DNA from: Streptomyces taklimakanensis
Lineage (GTDB): Bacteria; Actinomycetota; Actinomycetes; Streptomycetales; Streptomycetaceae
NCBI RefSeq assembly: GCF_009709575.1
Contig: NZ_WIXO01000001.1
Coordinates: 1,240,001-1,304,000 of the forward strand
Length of the DNA stretch: 64,000 bases
Direction: 5' to 3'
Every line of letters begins with the position of its first letter. The first letter of the stretch is position 1. The position numbers and the translations under genes are program-made. Positions 27,641-35,585 of the stretch are shown piece after piece. The notes beneath the pieces are model-generated. The model saw only the letters and a program-made list of their open reading frames with translations, did not search any database and was not told the DNA's origin.

Positions 27641-29260
27641 GTGAGCGAATCCATCGAGAACGGGGATCCGCCCCCCGGTCTGCGGTTGACCACCGCGGAG
27701 TGGGGCCTGTGGCAGGCGTTCCGCAACGGCAGCGAACACGATCTGCGCTCGGGCGAACCGGAGCTGGACGATCCCAACGGGGAGCACGAGTGGGGCCCGC
27801 ACCGCACCGTGCGGGCCCGGGTGATCGCCCTGCTCCTGCTGCACGGCCCGCCGCCGCTGCTCGGGCGTGTCGCCTCCCTGCAACTGACCGGCGCCCACGT
27901 CACCGGGCGGCTGGACCTGTCCGGGGGGACGGTGGAGCCGTACTTCGAGTTCAGACAGTGCCGCTTCGAGCAGGAGGTGCTGCTGCACGAGTGCCGGATC
28001 ACCACGGCCCGGATGATCGACTGCCACATACCGCGGCTGGAGGCCGCCCGGATGAGCACCGAGGGCGATCTCCACCTGCCGCGCTGCACCGTGCCCGGGG
28101 GCGTGCGGCTGACCGACGCGTCCATCGGCACGGATCTGATGCTGAACGAGATGACGGTCGGCAGCGGACGCCGGGTGCGGTCGTTCTCGGCCGACGGCAT
28201 CCAGGTCGCCCAGGACCTCCAGGCCAGTCTGATGCTGGCGACCGGAGAGGTGAGCCTGCGCGGCGCGGAAGTGGGCGGCTCGCTGTTCATGTACGGCAGC
28301 GTCCTGCGCAACCACAACGGGCAGTACGCGCTGTACGCGCCACAGATGACCGTGGAGCACTTCGCGCACTTCGCCGTCTCCGGTCCGCGCCGGCTCCCGG
28401 TCGTCCACGGCGCCACCCCGCCGGACGGCACCGCCTGGCCACCGCCGGACGAGCACAGCCACATGGTGCGGCGGTCCAAGCGGTTCGAGTGCACGGGCGG
28501 GATGAAGCTGGACGACGGGAAGTTCGGCGACTCCCTGGTGCTGGACGACGCCCGGTTCGTGCTGGAGCGCGACCAGGAGGTGTCGCTGCGCCGCATCCAG
28601 ACGCCGGAGCTGTGCTTCGCCCCCGAACGGCCGGGAGGCGGCCGGGTGGTGCTGGCGGGGGCGACGGTGGACAACCTGGTCGACAGGGTGGAGAGCTGGC
28701 CGGTCGGCGAGGGCCTGTGGATGGCGGGGTTCACCTACCGGAACCTGATCCCGCGCGGGCCCTTCAGCCTCGCCCAACGCCTGGAGTGGCTGGCGACGGC
28801 GACGCCGGAGTACGCGCCGGAGCCGTACGAGCAGTTGGCGGCGGTGATGCGCAACAGCGGGGAGGACGCGGACGCGCGGGCCGTCCTGCTGGCCAAGCAG
28901 CGCCGCCGTCGCGAGACGCTGCCGCCGGCCGCCAAGCTGTGGGGGTACCTCCAGGACTGGACGGTCGCCTACGGCTACCGGCCGGGGCAGGCCGCGCTGT
29001 GGATGGCGGTCCTGTGGGCCTCGGGGACGGTGTGCTTCGCCCGGAACCCGCCGGATCCGCTCAAGCCCGGGGAGTCGCCGCACTGGAACGCCGCGCTGTA
29101 CGTCCTGGACCTGCTGCTGCCGGTGATCGACCTGGGCCAGGACACCCACTGGAAACCCGCCGGGGCCTACCAGTGGACGGCCACGGCGCTGATCCTGCTC
29201 GGCTGGGTGCTGGCCACCACGGTCGCCGCGGGAGCCACCAGGCTGTTGAGGCGGCAGTGA
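27641..29260 (+). CDS. Membrane-anchored protein with pentapeptide-repeat-like N-terminal region
   Basis: 539 aa. The first 400 residues have repeating LxLxxA/C-type segments (LQLTGAHVTGRLDLSGGTVE; MKLDDGKFGDSLVLDDARF) suggesting a right-handed beta-helix. The C-terminus has two or three hydrophobic segments (QAALWMAVLWASG; WTATALILLGWVLATTVAAG). Streptomyces homologues are often labelled membrane-associated oxidoreductase, but I see no cofactor motif that supports that. GTG 27641 has GGGGGAA about 7 nt upstream. Divergent from hisD across the palindrome region. Confidence 0.75.
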   Translation: MSESIENGDPPPGLRLTTAEWGLWQAFRNGSEHDLRSGEPELDDPNGEHEWGPHRTVRARVIALLLLHGPPPLLGRVASLQLTGAHVTGRLDLSGGTVEPYFEFRQCRFEQEVLLHECRITTARMIDCHIPRLEAARMSTEGDLHLPRCTVPGGVRLTDASIGTDLMLNEMTVGSGRRVRSFSADGIQVAQDLQASLMLATGEVSLRGAEVGGSLFMYGSVLRNHNGQYALYAPQMTVEHFAHFAVSGPRRLPVVHGATPPDGTAWPPPDEHSHMVRRSKRFECTGGMKLDDGKFGDSLVLDDARFVLERDQEVSLRRIQTPELCFAPERPGGGRVVLAGATVDNLVDRVESWPVGEGLWMAGFTYRNLIPRGPFSLAQRLEWLATATPEYAPEPYEQLAAVMRNSGEDADARAVLLAKQRRRRETLPPAAKLWGYLQDWTVAYGYRPGQAALWMAVLWASGTVCFARNPPDPLKPGESPHWNAALYVLDLLLPVIDLGQDTHWKPAGAYQWTATALILLGWVLATTVAAGATRLLRRQ

Positions 29261-29294
29261 CGGGGCGGACGTCCTTCCCGGCGCGGCCCTCCGA

Positions 29295-29314
29295 CCCCGT
29301 GGTACGGCACGGGG
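29295..29314 (+). terminator. Hairpin after the 27641 gene
   Basis: CCCCGTG-N6-CACGGGG, 34 nt after the stop. Confidence 0.55.
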
Positions 29315-29389
29315 GGAGCGGTGGGGTCGGCGGTGCCGATGGGGCGACCGACCCACGGCGGCACGGCCCGTGGCCTTAGGCTGCCGTGT

Positions 29390-30187
29390 GTGAGCATCAC
29401 GCGCCTACCGATCTTTCCCCTCAACACCGTGCTGTTCCCGGGGCTGGTACTACCGCTGAACGTCTTCGAGCAGCGCTACCGGGCGCTGGTGCGCGACCTG
29501 CTGGAGATTCCGGAGGACGCGCCGCGGCGCTTCGGGGTGGTGGCCATCCGGGACGGCCGCGAGGTGGCCCCCACCGCCCTCGGCATGCCCGACCCCACGG
29601 GACCGTCCGAGGCCGGCCCGACGGCGGGCTTCGGCCCCGACCCGATGCGGGCCTTCCACACCGTGGGGTGCGTCGCCGACGCCTCGTCCATCCGCGAGCG
29701 TTCCGACGGGGGCGGTGCGGACGACGAGGACGGCGAGGAGGGAACCGACGAGCGCGGCGGCGACGGCGGCTACGAGGTGCTCGCCACCGGCACCACCCGC
29801 TTCCGGCTGTTGTCCGTCGACGCCTCGGGCCCGTACCTGGTCGGCGAGGTCGAGGAGCTGCCGGAGGACGGCGGCGAGGGCGCGGGGGCCCTGGCGTCCG
29901 GGGTGCTGCGGGCGTTCCGCGCCTACCAGAAGCAGCTCGCCGGCGCCCGGGAGCGGACCTTGGCCGGCGGTCAGGAACTGCCGGACGAGCCGTCGGTGGT
30001 GTCGTACCTGGTGGCGGCGGCGACCGTGCTGGACACCCCGACCAGGCAGCGGCTCCTCCAGGCCCCGGACACCGCCACACGGCTGGCCGAGGAGCTGAGA
30101 ATCCTGCGGCGGGAGACGGCGCTGATCGGTAGGCTCCCGTCGGTGCCGGCGGCGGAACTCACCCGTACGCCGACCAGCCCCAACTGA
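29390..30187 (+). CDS. LON N-terminal substrate-binding domain protein
   Basis: 265 aa. RLPIFPLNTVLFPGLVLPLNVFEQRYR is the start of the Lon N-terminal (PUA-like) domain, and YEVLATGTTRFRL and YLVGEVEELPED continue it; there is no ATPase or protease domain. An acidic insert (about residues 105-125) breaks the domain. Function unknown, possibly recognition of unfolded proteins. GTG 29390 is probably leaderless: TAGGCT, a good -10, ends about 9 nt before it. Confidence 0.9.
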   Translation: MSITRLPIFPLNTVLFPGLVLPLNVFEQRYRALVRDLLEIPEDAPRRFGVVAIRDGREVAPTALGMPDPTGPSEAGPTAGFGPDPMRAFHTVGCVADASSIRERSDGGGADDEDGEEGTDERGGDGGYEVLATGTTRFRLLSVDASGPYLVGEVEELPEDGGEGAGALASGVLRAFRAYQKQLAGARERTLAGGQELPDEPSVVSYLVAAATVLDTPTRQRLLQAPDTATRLAEELRILRRETALIGRLPSVPAAELTRTPTSPN

Positions 30188-30247
30188 CCCACGGGCCCAC
30201 CGGCCGCGCCGGCACGGACCGGCCCACCGGAACGAGGCAGGACGAGC

Positions 30248-30748
30248 GTGGCCAGGAAGAAGCAGAAGCCCGGCTCCGGCGGCACCCCCGCGACCGTGGC
30301 CGCCACGAAGGCGGGGGTGTCCTTCACCCTCCACTCCTACGAGCACGACCCGGCGGCCCCCTCCTACGGCGAGGAGGCCGCGGAGGCGCTGGGGGTCGAT
30401 CCGGACCGGGTGTTCAAGACGCTCGTCGCGGACGTCGACGGCGCGCCGGTCGTCGCGGTCGTCCCCGTCTCCGGGTCGCTGGACCTCAAGGCGCTGGCGT
30501 CGGCGGTCGGGGGCAAGCGGGCCGCGATGGCCGATCCGGCCGTCGCCGAGCGCCTCACCGGCTACGTGCGCGGCGGCATCTCCCCGCTGGGTCGGCGCAG
30601 GGCGTCGCCGACGGTGGTGGACTCCTCCGCCGAGCGGCACGAAACGGTCTGTGTCTCGGCCGGGCGCCGGGGCCTGGAGATCGAACTCGCGCCCGCCGAC
30701 CTGGTGAAGCTCACCGGTGCGGTGACGGCTCCGATCGCCCGGCCGTAG
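30248..30748 (+). CDS. ybaK: Cys-tRNA(Pro)/Cys-tRNA deacylase-like protein (YbaK/EbsC)
   Basis: 166 aa. HSYEHDPAAPSYGEEAAEALGVDPDRVFKTLVADVDG is the YbaK signature with the substrate-binding Lys. LDLKALASAVGGKRAAMADP and GYVRGGISPLG are the other family blocks. These enzymes hydrolyse Cys-tRNAPro made by mistake by ProRS. Start GTG 30248 follows an AGGACGAG site. The stop codon lies in the loop of a terminator hairpin. Confidence 0.93.
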   Translation: MARKKQKPGSGGTPATVAATKAGVSFTLHSYEHDPAAPSYGEEAAEALGVDPDRVFKTLVADVDGAPVVAVVPVSGSLDLKALASAVGGKRAAMADPAVAERLTGYVRGGISPLGRRRASPTVVDSSAERHETVCVSAGRRGLEIELAPADLVKLTGAVTAPIARP

Positions 30749-30758
30749 CCGGCCGGGC
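30737..30758. terminator. Convergent hairpin containing the ybaK stop codon
   Basis: 8-bp stem (30737-30744 with 30751-30758); the 6-nt loop includes the TAG stop at 30746-30748. The facing gene ends at 30771. Confidence 0.65.
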
Positions 30759-30770
30759 GCCGGGCGGTCG

Positions 30771-31469
30771 CTACCCCGTCCCCTCGGGGGTTCCCGAGCC
30801 GGGGCCGCCGGGCGGCGGCCCCCAGCCGGGGTGGGCGGGGTGGGCGGGTTCCCCGGGCTCGGGGTCCCGGGGGTCGAACACCCCCGTGAGCGCCAGGTGC
30901 GTCGCCAACGCGGCCAGCGGCCAGGCCAGCAGGGCTCCCTTGGCCCGCAGCTCCAGCGGCCCGTCGAAGACCTTCCCCTCGCCCACCTCCCGGGCGCGGG
31001 CCACCAGGTCCTGTTCGGGTCCGAGCCAGACGCCCAGCCGCCAGGCCAGCACCGAGCCCAGGACCGCGCCGACGGCCAGGCCGATCGGCACTCCGATCCC
31101 CCCGCGGCGCCGGGCGAGGAAGACGGCCGCGCCGCTCAGCGCACCGATCCCCAGGGCGAGCAGCACGAAGGTGCCGTCGGCGCCGACGGCCTCCTCGCCC
31201 TCGGAGTTCCTCAGGTAGACGGCCGTGCCGTCGGACACCACCGGCACCCGGGGGGCGAGCCACAGCCACAGCAACCCCAGGACCACCCCCGCCGCCGTCA
31301 GGGCCGCCGCCACCCGTGCGGCGTCGGCCGCCTCGCGCGCGACCTCGATCCGCTCGACGCTCCCCACCGCACCGGGGGGCTCGTCGTGCGGGGGCGGCCC
31401 CCACGGGTCGTGGGGGCCGTCCGGCCGATCCGGGCCGTCGTGCGGGGAGGGAGGCGTCGGTGCGGTCAC
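30771..31469 (-). CDS. Four-helix membrane protein (possibly DUF2567)
   Basis: 232 aa. A Pro/Asp-rich N-terminus of about 50 residues, then four hydrophobic segments (AALTAAGVVLGLLWLWLA; FVLLALGIGALSGAAVFLA; VPIGLAVGAVLGSVLAW; ALLAWPLAALATHLALTG) and a Pro/Gly-rich tail. The layout fits DUF2567 membrane proteins of actinobacteria, but I could not verify the family. GTG 31469 is the first reasonable start downstream of the ABC permease stop at 31546. Confidence 0.75.
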   Translation of the reverse strand: MTAPTPPSPHDGPDRPDGPHDPWGPPPHDEPPGAVGSVERIEVAREAADAARVAAALTAAGVVLGLLWLWLAPRVPVVSDGTAVYLRNSEGEEAVGADGTFVLLALGIGALSGAAVFLARRRGGIGVPIGLAVGAVLGSVLAWRLGVWLGPEQDLVARAREVGEGKVFDGPLELRAKGALLAWPLAALATHLALTGVFDPRDPEPGEPAHPAHPGWGPPPGGPGSGTPEGTG

Positions 31470-31545
31470 GCTGCCATCGTGCCAGGTCCGCTCCCGGACC
31501 GGGCGGGGGGCCCGAGGTGTCCCGGCGACGCCCCGGCCGGGGCCC

Positions 31546-32397
31546 TCAGCGGACGGCGGCCCGTCGGTACGCCCAGGTGGCGGCGGCCAGCGCGACGGCC
31601 CCGACCGCCGCGCACACCCCCAGGTCGACGGCGACCGAGCCCCAGTCCGGCCGCGGCACCAGCGCGGCGGCCAGCGCCTCCACGCCGTACGTCGAGGGCA
31701 GCAGGTCCCGCAGCAGTCGCACCGGTTCCGGCAGCCCGCCGGCCGGGAGCACACCCAGCAGCAGCGCGGCGGACATGCCCAGCTGTCCGCAGAGGGTGGC
31801 GAGTTCCTGGCGGGGCGCCAGCAGTCCGAGGGCGGCGCCGAGCCCGGCGAGGGCGGCACCGGCCAGGGGCACCACCGCCGCCAACACCCACAGTCCCCCC
31901 ATGGGCAGGCCGTACAGCAGCGCACCGGTCACGGCGGTGACCGCCACCCCGGGCGCCGTGAAGGAGGCGTAGGCGGCGGCCGCGCCCAGGACCACCGCGG
32001 CGGGCGGCACCGGCAGGGTGGCGTAGTGGTCGAGGCCGCCGGAGGCACGCAGTTGCCCGAAGTACTGGGCGAGGAGGTTGAGCGCGACGAAGGCGACCAC
32101 CAGCACGCTGGATCCGGCCACCACCGCCCGTGCCTCCTCGCCGGGCCCGCCCTCCACGACCCCGCGCATCAGGATCATGATCCCGACCGACTGGAAGGTC
32201 GCCACGAACAGCAGCGGGACGCGGGCCACCCGTGCCCGGGAGAGCTGCGCCCGGTAGACGGCCGCCAGGGCGGGGCGCACCGCCGCGCCCGGCGCGAGCG
32301 GTGCCGCGGCGGCGTCGAGCGCCTCGGGGCCGTCCGTGCCGGTTCCGGGCCGCCCGGACCCTCCTGTCCTCCGGGTCCTCGCCGTGGCGGTGCTCAC
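31546..32397 (-). CDS. ABC-2 type exporter permease
   Basis: 283 aa with six hydrophobic segments; VYRAQLSRARVARVPLLF precedes the first, as usual for ABC-2 permeases, and the LLRDLLPSTYGVEALAAAL block precedes the last. Pairs with the ATPase upstream (GTGA overlap). Export substrate unknown; such pairs often export drugs or lipids. Confidence 0.88.
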   Translation of the reverse strand: MSTATARTRRTGGSGRPGTGTDGPEALDAAAAPLAPGAAVRPALAAVYRAQLSRARVARVPLLFVATFQSVGIMILMRGVVEGGPGEEARAVVAGSSVLVVAFVALNLLAQYFGQLRASGGLDHYATLPVPPAAVVLGAAAAYASFTAPGVAVTAVTGALLYGLPMGGLWVLAAVVPLAGAALAGLGAALGLLAPRQELATLCGQLGMSAALLLGVLPAGGLPEPVRLLRDLLPSTYGVEALAAALVPRPDWGSVAVDLGVCAAVGAVALAAATWAYRRAAVR

Positions 32398-33431
32398 GCC
32401 TTCACCAGACCTTCCGTGTGTCCGCCGAGCGCCAGGTAGACGTCCTCCAGGGTCGGCGTGGCGAGTGTGAAGTCGTCCAGCGCGGCGAAGGCCGGGCCGC
32501 CGGTGACGGCCGCGACGGCGGCGCGCGCCTGTCCGGGGGGCAGCCGCAGCGTCCAGCGGCGTCCGACGGCCGCCGCGACCCGTTCCAGGGCGGCGACCTC
32601 GGGGACCTCCGTCGGCGCCCGGTCGCGCCACACCAGCTCCAGCCGCACCTCCTCGCCGACCGCGGCCTTCAGTCCGGCCGGGGTGTCGCAGGCGATGGCC
32701 CGACCGCGGTCCATGACCGCCACCCGGTCCAGCACCAACTCGGCCTCGATGACGTTGTGCGTCACCAGGATCACGGTCACGCCGCGTTCGACCCGCCGCC
32801 GGTCGACCGCGGCCCACACCGCGCGCCGCGCCACCGGGTCCATGCCGGTGGTCGGCTCGTCCAGCACCAGCAGGGGGCGCTCCCCCACCAGGGCCGCCGC
32901 CACGCAGGCCAGCCGCCGCTGCCCGCCGGAGAGTCGCTTCAGGGGGCGGTCGGCCAGGGGCCCGAGACCCAGTTCCTCCAGGACGGCGTCGCGTTCGCGC
33001 CGTGCTCCGGCGGCGTCCAGGCCGCGCAGTCGTCCGGTGGTCTCGGCCGCCAACGCCACGGTCAGCTCGTCCAGGGCGGTGGACTCCTGCCCGAGGTAGG
33101 CCAGCAGGCGGGCCGCGCGCCGCGGATGGCGGACCAGGTCGTGGCCGAGGACGTCGACGTGCCCGGAGTCGGGCCGCAGCAGGCCGGTGAGCTGCCGCAC
33201 CAGGGTGGACTTCCCGGCGCCGTTGGGTCCGAGCAGTCCGAAGACCTCGCCGCGTCCGACGGTCAGGCTGACGCCGTCGCTGGCCCGTACGGCCGGGGTG
33301 CCGGGAGCGCCGCGCCGGCCGCGGCGGGCGGGGTAGGTCTTGACCAGGTCGCGGACGCGTACCGCCGCCCGCGCCGACGCGTCCCCGCCGCCTCCCGCGC
33401 CGTCCGCCACCTGCCGCGTGCCCGTGCTCAC
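32394..33431 (-). CDS. ABC-2 exporter ATP-binding protein
   Basis: 345 aa. Walker A GLLGPNGAGKST, Q-loop YLGQES, signature LSGGQRRLACVAAAL, Walker B LLVLDEPTTGMDP, switch His in LVTHNVIEAE. The C-terminal 90 residues form the extension usual in DrrA-type ATPases. GTG 33431, 30 nt downstream of the NYN gene's stop; the three genes 33431, 32397 and 31469 run in the same direction. Confidence 0.94.
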   Translation of the reverse strand: MSTGTRQVADGAGGGGDASARAAVRVRDLVKTYPARRGRRGAPGTPAVRASDGVSLTVGRGEVFGLLGPNGAGKSTLVRQLTGLLRPDSGHVDVLGHDLVRHPRRAARLLAYLGQESTALDELTVALAAETTGRLRGLDAAGARRERDAVLEELGLGPLADRPLKRLSGGQRRLACVAAALVGERPLLVLDEPTTGMDPVARRAVWAAVDRRRVERGVTVILVTHNVIEAELVLDRVAVMDRGRAIACDTPAGLKAAVGEEVRLELVWRDRAPTEVPEVAALERVAAAVGRRWTLRLPPGQARAAVAAVTGGPAFAALDDFTLATPTLEDVYLALGGHTEGLVKA

Positions 33432-33461
33432 GAGCTACGAGGGTACGCGCCCGCGTCGGCG

Positions 33462-34781
33462 TCACTCACCGGCGGGTGCGCGTTCACCCGCGGTGCGGGC
33501 GTCGACCTCGCGCCAGAAGCCGGCGCGGATCGCGTAGCGGTCGTGCTCGTCGATCTGGTCGTCCTTGTGCGCCAGCAGGCCGAAGCGGGCGGCGTAGCGC
33601 AGCAGCTCGCCGTCGATGCGGTGCGGAACGCGCGGGTACTCGGCGGACAGGACCCGCAGGTGGGCAGGGTTGGCGAGCCGCTCGACCCAGCGGCGGGCGA
33701 AGACCTGGCCGACCTCGAAGGGGTCGCCGCTGACCGCGGTGATGTCCTCCTCCCGGTCGGCCCAGCGCTGCTCGGCGGTGGTGAGCTGGGCGAGGGTGGG
33801 CAGGGTCGCCGCCTCGGCGGACTCGGCGGGGGCGCCGCGGTCGACCCAGCCCCGGTCCGAGGACCAGCGCAGGGTGGCGCCCGCGGGGGCGGGGTGCGGG
33901 GGGTTGGGGTGGTGGGTGCCGGGGCGGCCGAGCCCGGCCAGGTCCTTGGGGGTGGGCACGCCCCTGCCGGTGCCGTTGTCGTCGGTGCGTCCGCCTTCCC
34001 GGTGGGGCGCCTCCCCGGTGGGGGAGTCGGGGGCGCCGGCGGGGGCGGCGTCGTCCGCGCCGGCGGGGGCGCGGGGGACGGGGGTGGCTCCGCCCCGCTG
34101 TCGTTCCGGGTCGTCGCCGCCTCCGGCGGGGCCGCCTCCCCCGGAGGCAGGGGGAGGTTCCGGCAACGGGGCGGAGAGGATGGCGGCGATCTCGGGCCGG
34201 GTGTCGGGCTGGGGCGGGCAGACGCCGGTGATCTCCCGGGCGCGGATGGCGCGGGTGATCCACGCGCGGTCCAGGACGCGCCGCTCGTCGGCCTCGGCGA
34301 CCAGGTCCTCGGACTGGTTGTAGTCACCGTCGGCGGCCTGGACGGCCCACAGGTGGACGGCGACACCGTGCTCCTTGGCGGACATCAGGCCGGGCAGCAG
34401 GTCGCCGTCGCCGGTGACCAGCACGATGTCGGAGCAGGCCCGGTTGCGCGCCAGTTCGGTGAGTTCGGCGTGCATGGCGGCGTCCACGCCCTTCTGGGCC
34501 CACCTGCCCTCGCTGCGCGTGAGCGCCCCGAGTCGTACGGTGACGCGGGGCATCACGCGCAGTCGTCGGTGTTCGGGCTGCGGCACCCGGTCGGGGGCGC
34601 CGTCGAACCAGTAGATGCGCAGCAGTCGGCAGTCGGTGTCCTCCTCGGCCCGCTCCCGCAGTCCTTGGACGAGCACGGCGTGGTCGACGGTGATCCGGGA
34701 GCGCGCGGGTTCCCCCGCCAGGAGGCTCGCGGCGGCGCCCAGGAGATATCCCGCGTCCACCAGGACGACGCAGCGGTCCAC
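33462..34781 (-). CDS. NYN (PIN-like) domain protein
   Basis: 439 aa. VVLVDAGYLLGAAASLLAG opens the NYN nuclease-like domain; KGVDAAMHAELTELARN and SDIVLVTGDGDLLPGLMSA hold its acidic residues. A Pro/Gly/Asp-rich low-complexity linker (about residues 200-310) joins a C-terminal helical domain (GQVFARRWVERL; HRIDGELLRYAARFGLLA). Relatives are putative RNA-processing nucleases; no target is known. GTG 34781 chosen because it directly precedes the conserved strand. Confidence 0.87.
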   Translation of the reverse strand: MDRCVVLVDAGYLLGAAASLLAGEPARSRITVDHAVLVQGLRERAEEDTDCRLLRIYWFDGAPDRVPQPEHRRLRVMPRVTVRLGALTRSEGRWAQKGVDAAMHAELTELARNRACSDIVLVTGDGDLLPGLMSAKEHGVAVHLWAVQAADGDYNQSEDLVAEADERRVLDRAWITRAIRAREITGVCPPQPDTRPEIAAILSAPLPEPPPASGGGGPAGGGDDPERQRGGATPVPRAPAGADDAAPAGAPDSPTGEAPHREGGRTDDNGTGRGVPTPKDLAGLGRPGTHHPNPPHPAPAGATLRWSSDRGWVDRGAPAESAEAATLPTLAQLTTAEQRWADREEDITAVSGDPFEVGQVFARRWVERLANPAHLRVLSAEYPRVPHRIDGELLRYAARFGLLAHKDDQIDEHDRYAIRAGFWREVDARTAGERAPAGE

Positions 34782-35137
34782 GCTCCACCCACTCTCGGTA
34801 CGACCGGTACGGCCGGCACGGTCACCCCGGCCGGCGGTGTCCCGCGCGACCTCGGTCCGTGTCCCTCGGGCCCGTGCTCTCGGCTCTGGTTCGAGTCTGC
34901 CCGACCGTACGGGGGCTTGTCGCTCCCGAACCCGATCTTCGGCGTGGCGGGCGGTCGGTGTCCACCACGCGGAGGCCGATCGCGGAAACCGACCACGGGG
35001 ACCGGCCACCGAGGCGGCGTCTCCGTCGGGCCCGAAGACCCCGACCCCCCAGGGAAATTACCCGACATGCGACTTTTGCCGACTCGTGCGAGGCTGAGGC
35101 ACGGCCCATCGCTTCGAGTTCCGTGCAGGAGGAGACC
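34782..35137. other. Divergent intergenic region, no gene seen
   Basis: A 356-bp gap between the NYN gene and the 56-aa gene. It contains the ribosome-binding site AGGAGGAG for the rightward gene and an AT-richer stretch near 35,060-35,090 that may be its promoter. I could not identify a convincing -10/-35 pair or operator. Confidence 0.5.
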
Positions 35138-35308
35138 ATGGGCAAGCGCAAGAAGGAAGAACGCCGGCAGCAGCGCGACAGCGGCCTCTCCGCGCGGCCC
35201 CGGGAGGACGCGAAGACCACCGCGGAGACCCGCCCCGCCTCCCAGGCCGACCCCGTCGGCCCCGCCGACGTGGCCCGCAGGCACCGCCGGCGCTTCGGCC
35301 ACAACTGA
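35138..35308 (+). CDS. Small charged hypothetical protein
   Basis: 56 aa, highly charged: MGKRKKEERRQQRDSG at the start, Arg/His-rich end (VARRHRRRFGHN), no hydrophobic segment. ATG 35138 is preceded by AGGAGGAG at 5 nt. No family recognised; the composition suggests nucleic-acid or ribosome contact. It is convergent with dnaE. Confidence 0.75.
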   Translation: MGKRKKEERRQQRDSGLSARPREDAKTTAETRPASQADPVGPADVARRHRRRFGHN

Positions 35309-35493
35309 TCCGACCGAGACCGGACGACGGTCGGCGGGCCCGGCGCACCGGGCACGCCCGAGGTCCCGTCCGAGGTCCGCCGGCCCGGTCGCCGAACCCA
35401 CCGAAGCCTGATGTCCGCGGTTCCCGGCCCTGGCCGCGGCGCAGGGCGGCACGGGCGCCCCGGGACACCGGAGCGCCCCGCCGCACGGGCGGT

Positions 35494-35529
35494 GCGGCCC
35501 TCCCCGCGCACTCCGCGCCGGAGGGCCGC
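35494..35529 (-). terminator. dnaE terminator
   Basis: Perfect 10-bp stem (35494-35503 with 35520-35529), 16-nt loop, 57 bp past the dnaE stop. Confidence 0.7.
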
Positions 35530-35585
35530 ACCGTACGACACGCCGCGCCGGTCGCCGGCCGGTCGCCGCGGGGGGCCGGAGCCCG

